Assembly (NCBI GenBank): GCA_003439945.1
Contig: QVRM01004832.1
Span: 62,001 to 126,000, forward strand
Origin: Dermanyssus gallinae
Taxonomy: Eukaryota > Arthropoda > Arachnida > Mesostigmata > Dermanyssidae
Reading direction: 5' to 3'
DNA length: 64,000 bases
Position 1 is the stretch's first letter; the number at the start of each line of letters is the position of its first letter. A program made the translations under genes and the position numbers. This document shows, piece after piece, positions 45,765 to 57,830 of this stretch. The notes beneath the pieces were generated by a model. It did not search any database and had not been told where the DNA came from. It saw only the letters and a program-made list of their open reading frames with translations.

Positions 45765-46352
45765 GAATGAAAAGAACAGCGTTAATATGAGGCTGTCTTA
45801 CAAACCAAGATGATGAAAATACGGTGCTGTAACTAAAGGATTACTGTATATTACAGCGGGTATCGAAAATCCGGTGCAATCAGTATGCCATGTGCTATAT
45901 ACATCAACGACAATCCAGTAGTAGTAGTACAATTAGAGCGCAGAAAGTGATTCGACGATGTTCATAGCTGGGGTTTTTTTTGTGCAAAGCTTTGTACGTG
46001 CCTAGCGCGCATGTTTCACTGGCAGCTAACAATGTCTCGTGTGGGATTTACAAAGTCTCCAACCCGTGTTCCTACTGCCCCGCACCCCACAGCTCCTCCC
46101 CCCCCCCCCCGGGCTCGGAACAGCTGGCCTAATGATAGCTTACTATGTCTCCTTTTGCAACGGCTGGTGCTGCTGCTGCTCAATGGCGGTGCCATTTCTA
46201 ATTATGCTCTGTGATGATCGGTAATCACCATCCTAATTTTACATGATCCTCTCATGCCCACTGGCCGGGTCATAGTGAGAGCAGAAACCAGGACAGCGAC
46301 GGCTACGACTAATTTGGTGGTGTTCTTTGAAATAAAGGACCCTAGGAGGCAA

Positions 46353-46354
<2 letters not shown>

Positions 46355-46383
<29 letters not shown>
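46355..46383. repeat. (TA)n microsatellite
   Basis: A pure TA array. Confidence 0.93.
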
Positions 46384-46386
<3 letters not shown>

Positions 46387-47288
46387 AAAGAGGGAGAAAG
46401 AAATAATAAAACAAGAAGTGAACGAGAAGAAGTAGAACATCAAAAATGAGGATGAGCGAGCAAAAGAAAAAGGATGACAACAAGAAGCTGAGATGCGGCA
46501 CGACTCTGTACCCTCCCTCCCCCGCTCGTCCGCCGTGTGAAAGAGGGGCTCGTTTTGCTTTGGGGAGCCAACCGAAAAGAACGACTCCTTATCAGGACTA
46601 CGGACAGGACTACCACTATCAGACCGACCGGCGGGCAGACAGATTCGGCAGCCTTTGGCTGATGTGTCTCTGCACAACGGCAGGAGATGGCTGGCTTGCT
46701 GACGCTATGTGAGTGCGCCTGTAGCAATGGACAGAATGAGTAGAAGAAAGCCAGGATGGAAGCGGTAGTGATAGTGGTGGTAGGACATTATTTGGCTCGT
46801 GAGTCGTAGCTCCGGACAGAGCGTGATGTACGCTGTCGCGTTTGTCGGCCGCGTTCGACCTGATTAGCCCATCGTAGAAGTAGAAGTCGTCGTCGTCGTT
46901 GTCGTCGTAGTATTAGTAGTAGTAGTGTAGTAGTAGTACTGGAAGGGGGTAGTGGTAGTGGTGCAACCGAGGGAATATGTCATCTGTCCCAGGCCGATGC
47001 TTTGGTTCCGACGCGTCGGATCGGTGATAAGGTCGGGGTGCCGTCGCCAGAGACGAACGGAACCCCCAGCGCAAGGCGGCAGAGGCAGCAAAAGCGAAAA
47101 GTAGTAGACGTATGCTGAAAGAGGGGAACGACAACGACGACGACACCACTGGGCACCATACGACGTCGGTCTTGGTCAATCCTGGTCCATTTGTTCGGTG
47201 CTTTCTTTTTTCGTTGTTACTTAGTTGGTCGTGGATCGAGAGATTTGTATTCGTTGGGTTCGGACTGTGTCGGCCGTGCTTCGTTTAG

Positions 47289-47304
47289 ACACGTGTACAC
47301 GTGT
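47289..47304. promoter_or_regulatory. 16-bp perfect palindrome with two E-boxes
   Basis: ACACGTGTACACGTGT contains CACGTG twice, separated by TA. CACGTG is the canonical binding site of bHLH factors. It lies at the edge of a GC-richer island. That it functions is a guess. Confidence 0.35.
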
Positions 47305-47879
47305 GTGTTGGGTTAGAGTAAAGGATCTGCAAAACACAAATTAGTTGTTGACTTGACAGTGTAATCTGTCGCGTGATCCTGTAGGGTAGAACAAATCGAA
47401 TGCAATTCAAGGTTGTTGGTTTATTGACTGCGCGTTCATGCAATCCAAGGTAATTGGAACTGCGTTTTCACAACTTACTTTTGATAAGCTCTCGTAAAAT
47501 AATAGGTCAAAGAAGTGTCTCAGTTCACACATTGACACACATAGCCACACAGTTTATATGCTTACTCGAGTTTACACATTTAAACCATGTCAAATATTTT
47601 CACATGTATACATTTACATATCTGCTTTAACGCACCTTGGTCACACCTTGGTCGCGGATTCCGTCACGGAACAAGGGAAGGAAGTTCTAAATAGACGCAC
47701 ATAGTAATACATTTTATCTATCGAAAGCCATTCGTATGCGGCAAACAGATTAGCTACAGAATCTCTGCGACTTCTGCCGAACGTTGCTCTGACTAGCATC
47801 GTTCCAGATGAATTTGTCTTGACAAGAGATTCCTATACTGATTCTCCCCCCCCCGAACGAAGCAAACCATTACATAATA

Positions 47880-49275
47880 CAGGCATGAAGCAACATCTTA
47901 TAGATGAGAAGAAAAGCTGCTGGAACCTGGAACACCAATCTATCCAGGCCTTTCTAACGCCGCAATGATAGAATAGCATTTAGGAGCTAGAGCAGCCAGA
48001 TGACACTACCATTTCAAGGTCTAATGCTGGTTTAGACCTGTATATTTGGCCATCTGAGACAAAGCGAGCTTTGCCCCATAAAGTGTTACCGACTGCATAC
48101 CGACGCTGCTCTGGGGTATATGAAACAACACCAGATCGCTCTTGCTGGCGTTAGCAACAGGGCCAACAACTTGGATGGTCTTGGTAGCCTCTTCTACACA
48201 GACAAGGGCAGAACGGACACCCGCCGTCAAACTTGGTCAACTCAAGACAAAATAGCACTGAGATCTCGCTCGCGCACGCGAACGTCGCCTTACCGATGTT
48301 ATTCGCCAGGATCCTCTGCGGATGGAATTCATAAAATGATTAAACATGTAAAACTTAAGTTCCGATCCTTAAGGTGGGCCGATGTTGACTTCTTCCCACA
48401 TGGATTCAACATGACCAACATTCACCGCCCGTCTTCTTCCAGGTAGGCATGACCTGAACCGATCAATTGTCATCGGTTTACATCCGACACGCGCTATCGT
48501 TTGAAGGAAGAATGAAGTGCGCAAACAATTGAAAGTAGCCGCAACGCCTAGGAAGACTAGGAGACAGACCTGCTTGTTGTCTGTTGTCTTGTGGATCACA
48601 TACTAAAGGTGTGCCAGCGTCAATTTCCTAAAACTGAACTGGCTAGGCGAAAATAAAACTACGTGATTCAAGTATCTGTCGAGCTCAAATCGAAAGCTTC
48701 ACAAGAAAACTTTGGTTCGGTATTATGCTCTTCTTTATTTTTGAATGCAGGAACCATTTTTGCATCCTTAAATCAAGTTGGAACCAGTATTAATGGATAT
48801 GTTGACAATACTGGCGAGCGGGCGAGCAATTGCCACGGCACTCATGTTTAATATATTTATGAGAACATTCGTAGCTTCACAGCCCCTGTCCGCTTGCGTT
48901 TTTGAGGAACGAATCGAAGTTCAAATGCACTGACGTCACCTAATCTGAACGATGCATACTTCGTCCGTTAGATCAATGCTAACTCAGCTCGGCGGCTACG
49001 GTGCTTGACCCAATGGTTGCGAAGTGCCTGTTGAGCTCATCGGCAATACTCTACGGATTCTGCGGCTGCTGTCCGCAATCAATATGTAAGCGCCGATAGC
49101 AGTATAGCGCTGGATTCTCCTTTGCCACAGGATTCACTAATGAACTTTCAAAATACAGAAGAATTATCCCTCATCAGTCCTGCATAAACCTACGATTGTA
49201 AAAAGAGTCCATTGCAAGTCGCAGAGCCTGCTTGTACCTTCAAAGGGCATTGCAGAAGACAGCCTTCGATTTGTG
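47880..49275 (-). pseudogene. LINE remnant: linker, RT core and thumb
   Basis: Read on the minus strand. The linker at 49270-48960 reads FCNALRRYKQALRLAMDSFY and later SIADELNRHFATIGSSTV, typical of the segment between endonuclease and RT in jockey/CR1-type LINEs. RT motif A region at 48599-48369 is FLGVAATFNCLRTSFFL, with the usual AFD changed to TFN, then GRRRAVNVGHVESMWEEVNI. The block after the active site is SDLVLFHIPQSSVGMQSVTL (about 48140-48080), ending GAKLALSQMAKYTGL (48080-48030). Motif B and the active-site DD are not recognisable between 48360 and 48240. Multiple stops make it a pseudogene. Confidence 0.72.
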
Positions 49276-52200
49276 CAAACCTACCTTGCGGTTTCAAGTA
49301 TAGTGTTTATTGATGTTGCGCCTAAGACGTCTAAGACCAAGGAAGAACAGAAATTTATGTGAGATACCAACTGAATTCTTGCCAACGACTGCGGCGAATC
49401 GTATTCGAGCATGGTTGGTTACAAAACGCATCTAAGGCAGAGTCAACATTTGTTGCATCGTACATCTGTAACTAGTTAGTGCTCAAAAGTGATGTAATAG
49501 TAAATAGTACCAATTAGTGGAGGTATATGACTATACAAAAAAATAGTATATGACTAGCATACACGCCTAGTGAAGCTCTGTCGTATCGCCGCGTGGAAAA
49601 AAACGCTTTAGGAAGACTATAATGCAAAGCTGCAAGATGTCGTAAGCATTACGACAACAAGACAGTCAGTCAGGGAAAACAGGAACTTAACCAGGAACCA
49701 CACATAAAAACTTACAACACACTGCCACAGCAATGTGATCAATGCATATTCCCAATGACGGACGAGTGACTTCAATAAAAACATGGCAATTGCCCCAAGA
49801 TAAGAAAAATGCTGAATATTCATCACAGAGAGTCTGCGAAGGAGGTTATTATTCGAGTCTCCCAATAGCAAACAAGGAAGGGCAGAGGCTGCAGCAGCAG
49901 CGTCCTCCCGAACATCGAGCAGAAGTGCTTTTAGTGAAATGACTCAGTAAAAGCCAACAATATAACTACCAAGATCAGAACTCTTTTTTAGTCGAAGGCG
50001 AACTGGCTGGATCGTACCATCGTCACTGCTTCTACGAAACGCGGAATACCGTACAGTGTAAGCGCATCTAAATTCCGACTCCGCCGTGTCTCCCTGACTT
50101 GCGACCACATGTGAACTAGCTCAAGCAAGAAATACCATAGCTAGCATTAGCAGCGCTTGTTAACCAGGTCTTGCTCACATTATGCTATCCAGTCCAGACC
50201 CTTCATGCTAAAACAGACGGTTTAGTAGCCCTTGGTATATGCTTGTCAACGATCTTACGTTTTCTGCACATTTCTGTGTGAGATCTAATCAAATTAACGT
50301 CTATACTTGTAAACATGCTCTTCCGTTGTTTCATCAAGGACTCAAATGTGCATGTTCGCCTGCATATAGCAATTGTGTTATCCAGACTTCTATATTGCTC
50401 ACCCGTCTGAAGCCCATACGTATGCCAACACATAGGAGTACTAACGGCTTTTCGAAACTTTTTTTATAAAAAGGCTCTGTAGAAGATGCGGTCGATCCGA
50501 ATGCTGTAAACCTTTCTTCGCTGTCAACTTGTGATAAGAATAACGACGCGCGGGCACTATCGCAGCTTGTCAACGCTTATCTTATTGACCGCATTTTTGA
50601 TGTGATAAGGAACAGTCATAGAAGCTAAATAATGCTTTGCCAAATGTATTGCACGATAATAAAATAATAAGTATTTTATAATTGCCTGCCTTGTAACAGA
50701 CAATCGTACAACAATCGGCTTCGCGGGCTCCCCTGCGCTTCCTGTATTCGGGTACCGTGTATTCGGCTACCCTGTATCGGTAAATACAGGTACGTTTTTG
50801 TTCTTAGCCTGTCTCGAGCTGTTCTGGCTTTTGAGTCCTTTAGTTCTGCGTTGATATAAATTGTGCGAAATGTTTAACACTAGCTCGACCATCTCCAGTA
50901 CTATCATGATTATAGCTTCATATTCACAATAGATTCTAATATAGAAGGATTTTCCTGCATTGCAGTGCTCATGCTAAGTACAATAGCCATGAATGAACCT
51001 ATAGATAAGTTCATATGTTTGATTGTCAACGGGACCTTACGACCTAAAGATCTGTAAGATAGCTGGCATCGATGAGAATAGATTGGCCAACCCTACGAGT
51101 TTTGCATGCCTGAAATATTTCGTTTAGTGGAACACCAGCAAACTATAGCAATACTCTGTCCGTGAGGGTTGTAAAGAGATCGTCTTCCACCCGTTTTTCA
51201 GATCTTCTCTCTTGACAGAAATCACGCCAGAGTCTTTTGGGATTGACAGTCTCTCATCTTTAGTAAAGCCGCGATCAACTTTTGAGGCCCTGGCCCAGTT
51301 ATGTGCCAGTTCTCTGCGCTGTGCGGTCACCAGGCTCTGAAAAGTCTAGTGAGCTCCATAACCTTCTTCGCATCGTCCAGCCTATCTGTGCATACATGAG
51401 TTACACTAAGTTCAGATTCAGGTCTGAAGTAGGAATGCAAGTTAAACTTTTGCTTTTTCAATTTTCTTCGCCGCGCTTCTGTTAACCACCTAAGATCATT
51501 CTTCTTCATTCACGCTTTCATTACCAACTTCAGTGGTTGCGTCTTGGACCTCATCACTATTGGCAGTTGCACTATCTGAGCGCTTTTGCGTTCCACGTGT
51601 TGCCCCCGGCCTTGTTTCGGTCGATTCGACTGCTGCTTAATAGAGACGCACTAGCCGCAGTTGCCACGCACCGTACTGTTTTCGCCATTTATTTTTCCAA
51701 CGTTGCTCCCCGCTAGCTTTAGTAGCAGCGCGGCCTTACTTTAAGTGGCCACATGAGGCATTGTCGCTCCGCTCCTATAAGGGCACACTTTCTTCTGTGT
51801 TTTCCCTGACATACGTGGGAATAAACCGGGACAAATCACTTTGACTGTTGTCAAAGAGCCACAAAATTAGCAGCGCGTAACAAGTCAGCTAACCGAGCGG
51901 GGTACAACAAAAACAAACAAAAACAATGAGTAGCAAGGCGGCGAACGTGAAAAAAATTCGCTAGAGTCACGCCGGAGACGGAATCTTTGACATGCGTTAG
52001 GCGTAGTTTGATTGGCGTGTAATGGCGTTCTCGTGCAATGACACGTCGTGCTCATTGTACAAGCAGATGAAACACAAATGTGTGCTTCAGCGCTCAAAAA
52101 CAGGGCACTTCGGGGTTTCGCCAGATGCGAGAGGTACACGGCGAACATTCCCACACAGGCAGTCCCAACAGCCAAATTTCGTCCTAGAACTCGATAAGAC

Positions 52201-54203
52201 ACGCTCGATTTCATCAGAGCTCACACATCAGAGCAGACGCGATGTGTTCGAAAGCAGACGGCAGACAACGCTAGAGAAAGGCTTTTCGAAGATGCCCACA
52301 TCAATATAGCTTGTGTTTATACGTATTTTGGAGCTGGTATTAAAGCTGGTCACAGAACGACGCTTTATTCGTAAGCGCGTAATTGGTAATATCATGATGG
52401 AAATTACGATCAATAAGACGCAAAAATGCTCGACGTGTACGCGCAATAATCTGACGCCGGACAGATTATGGAGAAAGCCAATTTTTTTTAGTGTACTTGT
52501 ATGTATACATATTCAGTTTTTATTTACACCATATTTAATAAATTGTATAAACACCATAATTAATACAAAAGTTGTCAGTTCAATTGATTCAATGTTTACC
52601 ATTTAATATGACATATTACATATTTACTGATGCTTTGAATGGTATCGTAGGCCAGGTAACGATGTCGCATACACATTCACTTTGCGTTCCCGCGTAGTAG
52701 ATAGGCTAGGCTTCCTGAGGACGTTACTAGTGGACAGCATGATACTTATCATAAGTATGCGCGCATGTAGAACATCTTCATCGATTTTCAGGGCCGCGTT
52801 TCGAAGGCCAATTTCCTACAGAGTGTACGGCGGGAATCTGGGAGGCAGGCTACTATTACACATACATGGAGATTCCAATGATTCGTCTTCTGTCTGCTCT
52901 CAATTTTACCTCACTCCCGTATCGCGAAATTTAGCGTCAATATCCGCAAATTTTTGCTTACACTTTTTGATGTTAGCATTATAGAGGCGTCTGTTGCCGG
53001 AAGTCTGACACTGCTTTCAAGTCTTCGTCACCATTGAGATGTCTGTGTTAAATATGACCTTATAGCGTACGCATTTTTGACAATTATTCGAACAGAGCGA
53101 ATATGGGTATATCGAATACGTTTGCCGGTAGTATTTTCAGCACATACAACTTATAAACTATAAAGGTGGCCTTAAAGCGGTTTCATGTAAGTCGTAAGAG
53201 TGAACAAATAATATCCACGCGACGTTTTATTTGATTATAATTCACAATAAGTATATGTGAAAACATCAAAATGTGAAAAAAAAGACTAATATTACTTTTA
53301 CTTAAACTTCATTATTAAAAGCTACAGTTTGAACATTTAGAAGACGATAAAGTTGAAATTGGAAAGAACTTCCCTGATTTGACCAGTCACAACATTTCTC
53401 GTGAGACGATCCGTTACTAGTTTTATATAATAGGTTTTAAAAACAAGCAACGTATGTTTATAAAGGGTTGACCTACTGAGCTCTCGCTGCCAAGCTTTAG
53501 AAGTTCCTTTGTAAGAGAAAGCTGCTGGAATGTTTATCTAATGTGTATGATAATACGTCCAAGTATATTTTAACAGATGTGGTCAGTCTTGTATATATGG
53601 TATGTTTATGCCTACATTGGGTGGACTGCGGTCTTTATGGTGCTTAAACAAACGATCTCAGCCGTTTTGTCTGGCCCGGGTCATGAACATTGCGGCTTAG
53701 GGCTTATCTGCAGGTGACCATAGGCCCAAATCGCCTGCGAAGCTGAAGATCACACAACAACTGGCTTATATTGCCCGCCTTTCTCTTACTAAAGCAATGG
53801 GCTGGAATCGACTGGAATAAGGCGTACCTCGTTAGGGCCTAGACCGAGAGGCAGCTAAGAAACAATTGCCTTGGTACCAGTATGTCATTCGTTGCTCTGG
53901 CGGAATAGACCTTGCGGAAATAGCAGCGTCTACTAGACAATGTCTCGGTCAGCGCTTTTCTATACGAGCTTACGTACGGTTTATCTCATTGAGTTCATGT
54001 TAATCTTGATGGCCACGTCCTGCTTTGAATGCCAACTAAGTTGATGGATGCCCAGTTCGCACTCGTAAATGTCAGTTTTCTTAGGAAAAAGCCAAAAAGA
54101 GGAACCAAGAAGCAACCTATAGATACTCTTTTAGACGAAAGCCTTCAAAGTACTGCATATGTTCAGGTCATCTTGAGCGCATTAGCTGTAGTGGGAGGCC
54201 AAA
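49276..54203. other. Long unassigned region
   Basis: No gene was recognised. Short frames such as 50203-50433 (minus), 51124-51509 (minus, charged) and 52682-52984 (plus) lack family motifs. Short direct repeats of tgtattcgg-taccc type occur at 50741-50785. Some of it may be very old transposon sequence. Confidence 0.4.
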
Positions 54204-54325
54204 CCAGGTGGCGTGGTGCATTTGCGTGCGTCATGGATGCATACGTTCGATCTCCACCGTTGCACATTTGGATTTATTGGGGTCCGTTTTATGAAGCAAT
54301 GCGAGAGTTGACGTCAAATGTTGGC
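54204..54325 (+). repeat. SINE-A, second copy
   Basis: ccaggtggcgtggtgcattt, then a B-box-like cgttcgatctcc, then caccgttgcacatttggatt, atgaagcaatgcga and gacgtcaaatg. The order and spacing are as in 18271-18420, with a roughly 30-base shorter interval between the two boxes. Confidence 0.7.
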
Positions 54326-54988
54326 AGAGAGTCAGTCCGAAAAAGTTTTCTGTGGTGGGAGAGTAGATCGTTCATATTGTTAAAATGTATTTTTTCAGGC
54401 TGTTCTTTACTTTAAAGCGCTTGGCATTCTGACTAAACGCAAGGATCTCAGTCTGTCTCGGTTAGCGGCAAATAATACGTAAATCATAAATGTATTTCAG
54501 TTCTTTAGTGCCAACTGAGGAGTAACCAATCTGAGGATATCGCCGATAAAGCAAACTAGCATTTTGCTACTATAAGTTCGAACACGGCTGGTAGGCAGAG
54601 GAAAGATCCATGTTTGCTAAGTTATTAGTCAACGAAAATTCCCTGTTAAAGCTAGATCGTGTTGCCAGTTCCCGATTTTGTTTCAGTTAATTTCCAACAA
54701 AGAGTTTGTTGCAGCTCTGACGCTATCGGCTTACCCGGACGACAACTACATTTATAAGCTTCTTCCATTACACGTCCCTTAACTAAGGTTACTAACATTT
54801 GTTTTCTTCGGGTATTTTTGCCACACACATAAAGTCTCTTTTATGAGCCTGCTTTATCTAAAAAAATATGACAACGCACTATTGTCTAATTACCGTTTAA
54901 GATCCCTGGTCGATTGATCCCGAATCTTCAGCTGTGGATATAACCCACATATTGCAAGATGCTAAGGCGTTGAGTAGTAAAACCGTTT
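54326..54988. other. Unassigned sequence
   Basis: Nothing recognised. Confidence 0.4.
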
Positions 54989-55410
54989 TTAAAATCTTGG
55001 TTTTTTAAGCCGACAGTTGACGTCACTACATAGTACGGTCACTTTTTGTAAGTCCACTATGTCGAGGCATAGTATTAATTTCTCCAGTAGTATTAAAATA
55101 GCTTCTGAAGAACTAGAATATAATGCAATAACGTTGATGGCGGTTTCTGTCAGGACTACGCATTTATCTTCTTTGTAGAATGTGTTTGCGCCAGAGAGCT
55201 TGCTGTTAAACAACTCTGCAACTTCCACGCGTGTTCTACCCGGTCCCTCTGTTTGTACACCCAGACATTCCGTTATACATCAACTTGGGACTACCGTGGG
55301 TTTGTTGGACCATGTCTCAGTGAGGACCACGTCTCAGTTGAGGATCAACACGTCATACTGTTCAGCTAAAGGAAGAAGTAACTCTCTCACTGATACAACA
55401 GTCTCCTAAT
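54989..55410 (-). pseudogene. LINE remnant, APE-type endonuclease fragment
   Basis: The minus strand reads QYDVLILN, stop, DVVLTETWSNKPTVVPS (about 55365-55300), the start of an apurinic-type endonuclease domain (the Glu of TETW is the metal ligand). It ends with DKCVVLTETAINVIALYSSS and LQKVTVLCSDVNCRL (about 55175-55000), matching the VLVLGDFN block with the second Asp kept (SDVN). Frameshifts are present. No RT follows on this strand. Confidence 0.6.
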
Positions 55411-55439
55411 GGTGTATAGGCGCGTCTTCTAATGGTGTA

Positions 55440-55640
55440 TAGGGCTATTAGTGCCAATTCTTTGTTATGGTATCTCTATTTGGGGAATTCATATTGAGGG
55501 TATAACTCATAGAGAAAAAGTAATTCAGAATGATGCCCTTATGGCAGTTTTCAACTTGCGCCATAGCAATTCGGTTCGTAAATGTTTTCATGACTTTAGG
55601 CTTTTGCAGGATATTTTTAGGAATAAACATTGCCTTGCTT
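55440..55640 (+). pseudogene. LINE remnant, C-terminal block of ORF2
   Basis: The plus strand reads PILCYGISIWGIHIEG, VIQNDALMAVFNLRHSNSVR and CFHDFRLLQDIFRNK, the same block as at 43233-43568 (P-x-L-x-Y-G-I-x-x-W-G ... Q-N-x-A-L). It lies back to back with the minus-strand endonuclease fragment. Confidence 0.65.
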
Positions 55641-56061
55641 GCATTTAAGATGCTGTTATCTTTATAAGAACAGCTATTAGACGCACAACTCGACGTGTAA
55701 CGAAATTTGCAAGGCTAAAAGAATCCACCGTCATGCTCGTCCTGGCGACTATCTAGACCGAACTTCCCAAGAAAGTTCGCGTACGCACCTCAGTCAGAAT
55801 ATTTGAACGTGAGGTGAAAAACGGGTAAGGGGTACAAAAACTAGTCAGACCTAATTATCTGCCGATAGGTTGAAGAAAGCGTGTCACGTGTATGAACGGG
55901 AAAGATCCAACTGATAGTTTTGCATGGAATGAGACATGGTAAAGTATAAAATAAATAATGTTGGTGCTTTTACACATTTTAAATATGTTTGTTCACGATA
56001 ATTTAAGCATTGTGAAATTGCGGTTCCGTAAATAAACCTTAAATTTAAAACTGAGAAAAAA
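55641..56061. other. Unassigned sequence
   Basis: Nothing recognised. Confidence 0.4.
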
Positions 56062-56490
56062 ATGAAAAAGCTTATTAAACACACAAACATTTTTAATTAC
56101 TACCGGTGCCAGATACTGGATCATGGAGTTCACTTAGTGGTTGGCAGCCAGGCTGGAGGCCAAACAAATATGAAGGAGTGCCACAGGTGTGGAGCTCCGG
56201 ACCATGTATTTCGGAACTGCACGATCCCAAAGACCAAATGTCGTGTGTGCGGTACGGAGGGCCACCAGGCGGGCTATAATTAACAGGTACAGTTGCGAAA
56301 GGTGCGAAATGGTCCAGCCAAGGCGATAGTAAGGGGGGAAATGGCACCACAGAAGAAGCATGAGGGACCAACCAAGGAAAGACCAAGCAAGAAAGACAAA
56401 GCGGGACAGAAGAAACCGGAGAGGAAGAATAAAATTTACCGTCGCCGCCACCGACGCAAATGGGGACTAGAATGTACTCGTAGGGGCTGA
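56062..56490 (+). pseudogene. Gag-like ORF1 fragment with CCHC zinc knuckles
   Basis: The sequence CHRCGAPDHVFRNC (about 56182-56223) is a perfect C-x2-C-x4-H-x4-C knuckle. The next, CRVCGTEGH (about 56242-56268), has lost its last Cys and is followed by a stop at 56281. The frame then continues as a Lys/Arg/Pro-rich tail to 56490. Such knuckles occur in the ORF1 (gag-like) nucleic-acid-binding proteins of LINEs. It probably belongs to the same insertion as the ORF1/ORF2 pieces downstream, but a separate element cannot be excluded. Confidence 0.6.
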
Positions 56491-56844
56491 GAGAACGTCA
56501 ATAGGCTATAGCTGAATGTACTCAGACACTCCTAAATCTCAGCCGCTGTAAGAGTCGTGCACAACGTGTTCGAGAAGAACTCGAAGGCTAGGCAATGGTT
56601 GTGCCTGCTGTTGGAGCTGAATGTCGGAATTACCAAGCGAAAGGCATACTGGGTTTCAGACGCGGCGGTGGACACCGCAATATGGTAGGCGGGCTTTGAG
56701 GGAAACCTTATAGTACGGAACCGCGGGACAGGAAGCGTTTTTTGAGTAGAGGTCCAGGTGGCGACGGTTCTATAGAGCAAGAAAAACCGAAAACGCAACA
56801 GCGTTCTTGTAGTCCAAAATCAAAACGAGCAAGGACCGAACGTT

Positions 56845-57133
56845 TTGCCCAGTGTTTCTGTACGACCTCGCACGAATCGTATTTTTGTGTCTGTACAAGA
56901 ACCAGGACTTAAAGCGAGCGTGCTCTATGACCACCTCCTGAAATCAGGGTTGTACGCGAATGTGATGAAGAAGATAAAACCAGTTTTGCCCACTACAGCT
57001 CCTTTTATGTTAATGTTTCGGATACAGGCGTGAATAAGATGTTTGATCAAGAAGTGTGGAATGAAGGTGCCGTAGTCAAAATCTTCAATGGACTTCTTAG
57101 ACTGTCTGAATTGATGGAGACGCACTCACGCTA
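56845..57133 (+). pseudogene. LINE ORF1 C-terminal fragment, one frameshift
   Basis: The reading RTNRIFVSVQEPGLKASVLY...DHLLKSGLYANVMKKIKPV (56845-57033) shifts at about 57033 to KMFDQEVWNEGAVVKIF...LSELMETHSR with a stop at about 57132. The block ending in 'F.PEVWPEG..V..F' is typical of the C-terminal domain of ORF1 in several CR1/jockey-type LINEs. ORF2 starts about 65 bases downstream, the usual order. Confidence 0.6.
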
Positions 57134-57198
57134 ATGACTGAGCGAGGCACATCAGCGGTCATCCACCCCGGTAACAAAATAAGGCACTGAATTGTGAA

Positions 57199-57400
57199 GT
57201 GAATAATAAACTCAAATTTAGATCTCTAAACGCCCGATCACTTGCCAAACCTAGAGCCCTAGACTGTCTACATGCGTTTATGGAAACTGATAAGACTGAT
57301 ATTGTGTTTATTATTGAGACTTGGCTAACTGACAGGATAACGTCTGCTGAGTTGGCTGCCTGCAGAAGATACGAAGTCTGCCGTACGAACCGTGTTGGTT

Positions 57401-57451
<51 letters not shown>

Positions 57452-57830
57452 CACTAATGAATTAAATGCAAAATTGTCTACAAAATATCTAGGTGTGCTA
57501 ACGAAATCCACTTTAAACTATGTTCCTCAGACTCTGGAAGTAGCAACGTCGGCTACGAGGAGAATAAACTGGATTCTGCGTTCTTTTATGATTAAACAAC
57601 CTTGTTTGTATGAAAAACTATACAAACAACAGTTCTCCCGACCTTGGTATATGCCTCTTCTGTGTGGAATCTGTGCTGGAAGGACACTAATCCGTATTCA
57701 TAAAACGCTTGTAAAACATGTTGCATACCGCTGTATCATTAGCGAAAACGATGTTGAATATGACAATATTGTTGAAATGTTTTGCGCACATTTATTCGCA
57801 TATGTAAACGGCCTGAGCAAGCAGTGAGGT
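57199..57830 (+). pseudogene. LINE ORF2 with large internal deletion filled by (TA)n
   Basis: The start of the APE-type endonuclease is clear: FRSLNARSLAKPRALDCL and TDIVFIIETWLTDRITSAEL (57210-57350; ETW is the metal-binding Glu block). At 57403 it is cut by a (TA)n(GA)n tract. On the other side the ORF resumes at KYLGVLTKSTLNYV (57479) and continues RINWILRSFMIKQPCLYEKL, the post-RT block, to about 57780. Some 2 kb of endonuclease and RT is missing compared with a normal LINE ORF2. Confidence 0.7.
57403..57452. repeat. (TA)n(GA)n tract at a LINE deletion junction
   Basis: TA array 57403-57438 followed by GA to about 57452. It separates the two ends of ORF2. Confidence 0.95.

Larger units (their letters stand above)
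45061..47879. other. Unassigned region including a GC-richer island (46.0-47.3 kb)
   Basis: It contains CAG repeats at 45692-45717, a SINE-A head at 45738-45764, a (TA)n at 46355-46383, and GTC/GTA triplets at 46875-46935. A palindrome with two CACGTG boxes lies at 47289-47304. No gene was recognised. The stretch just before 47310 is GC-rich and could be a promoter, but I see no core promoter element that decides it. Confidence 0.35.
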
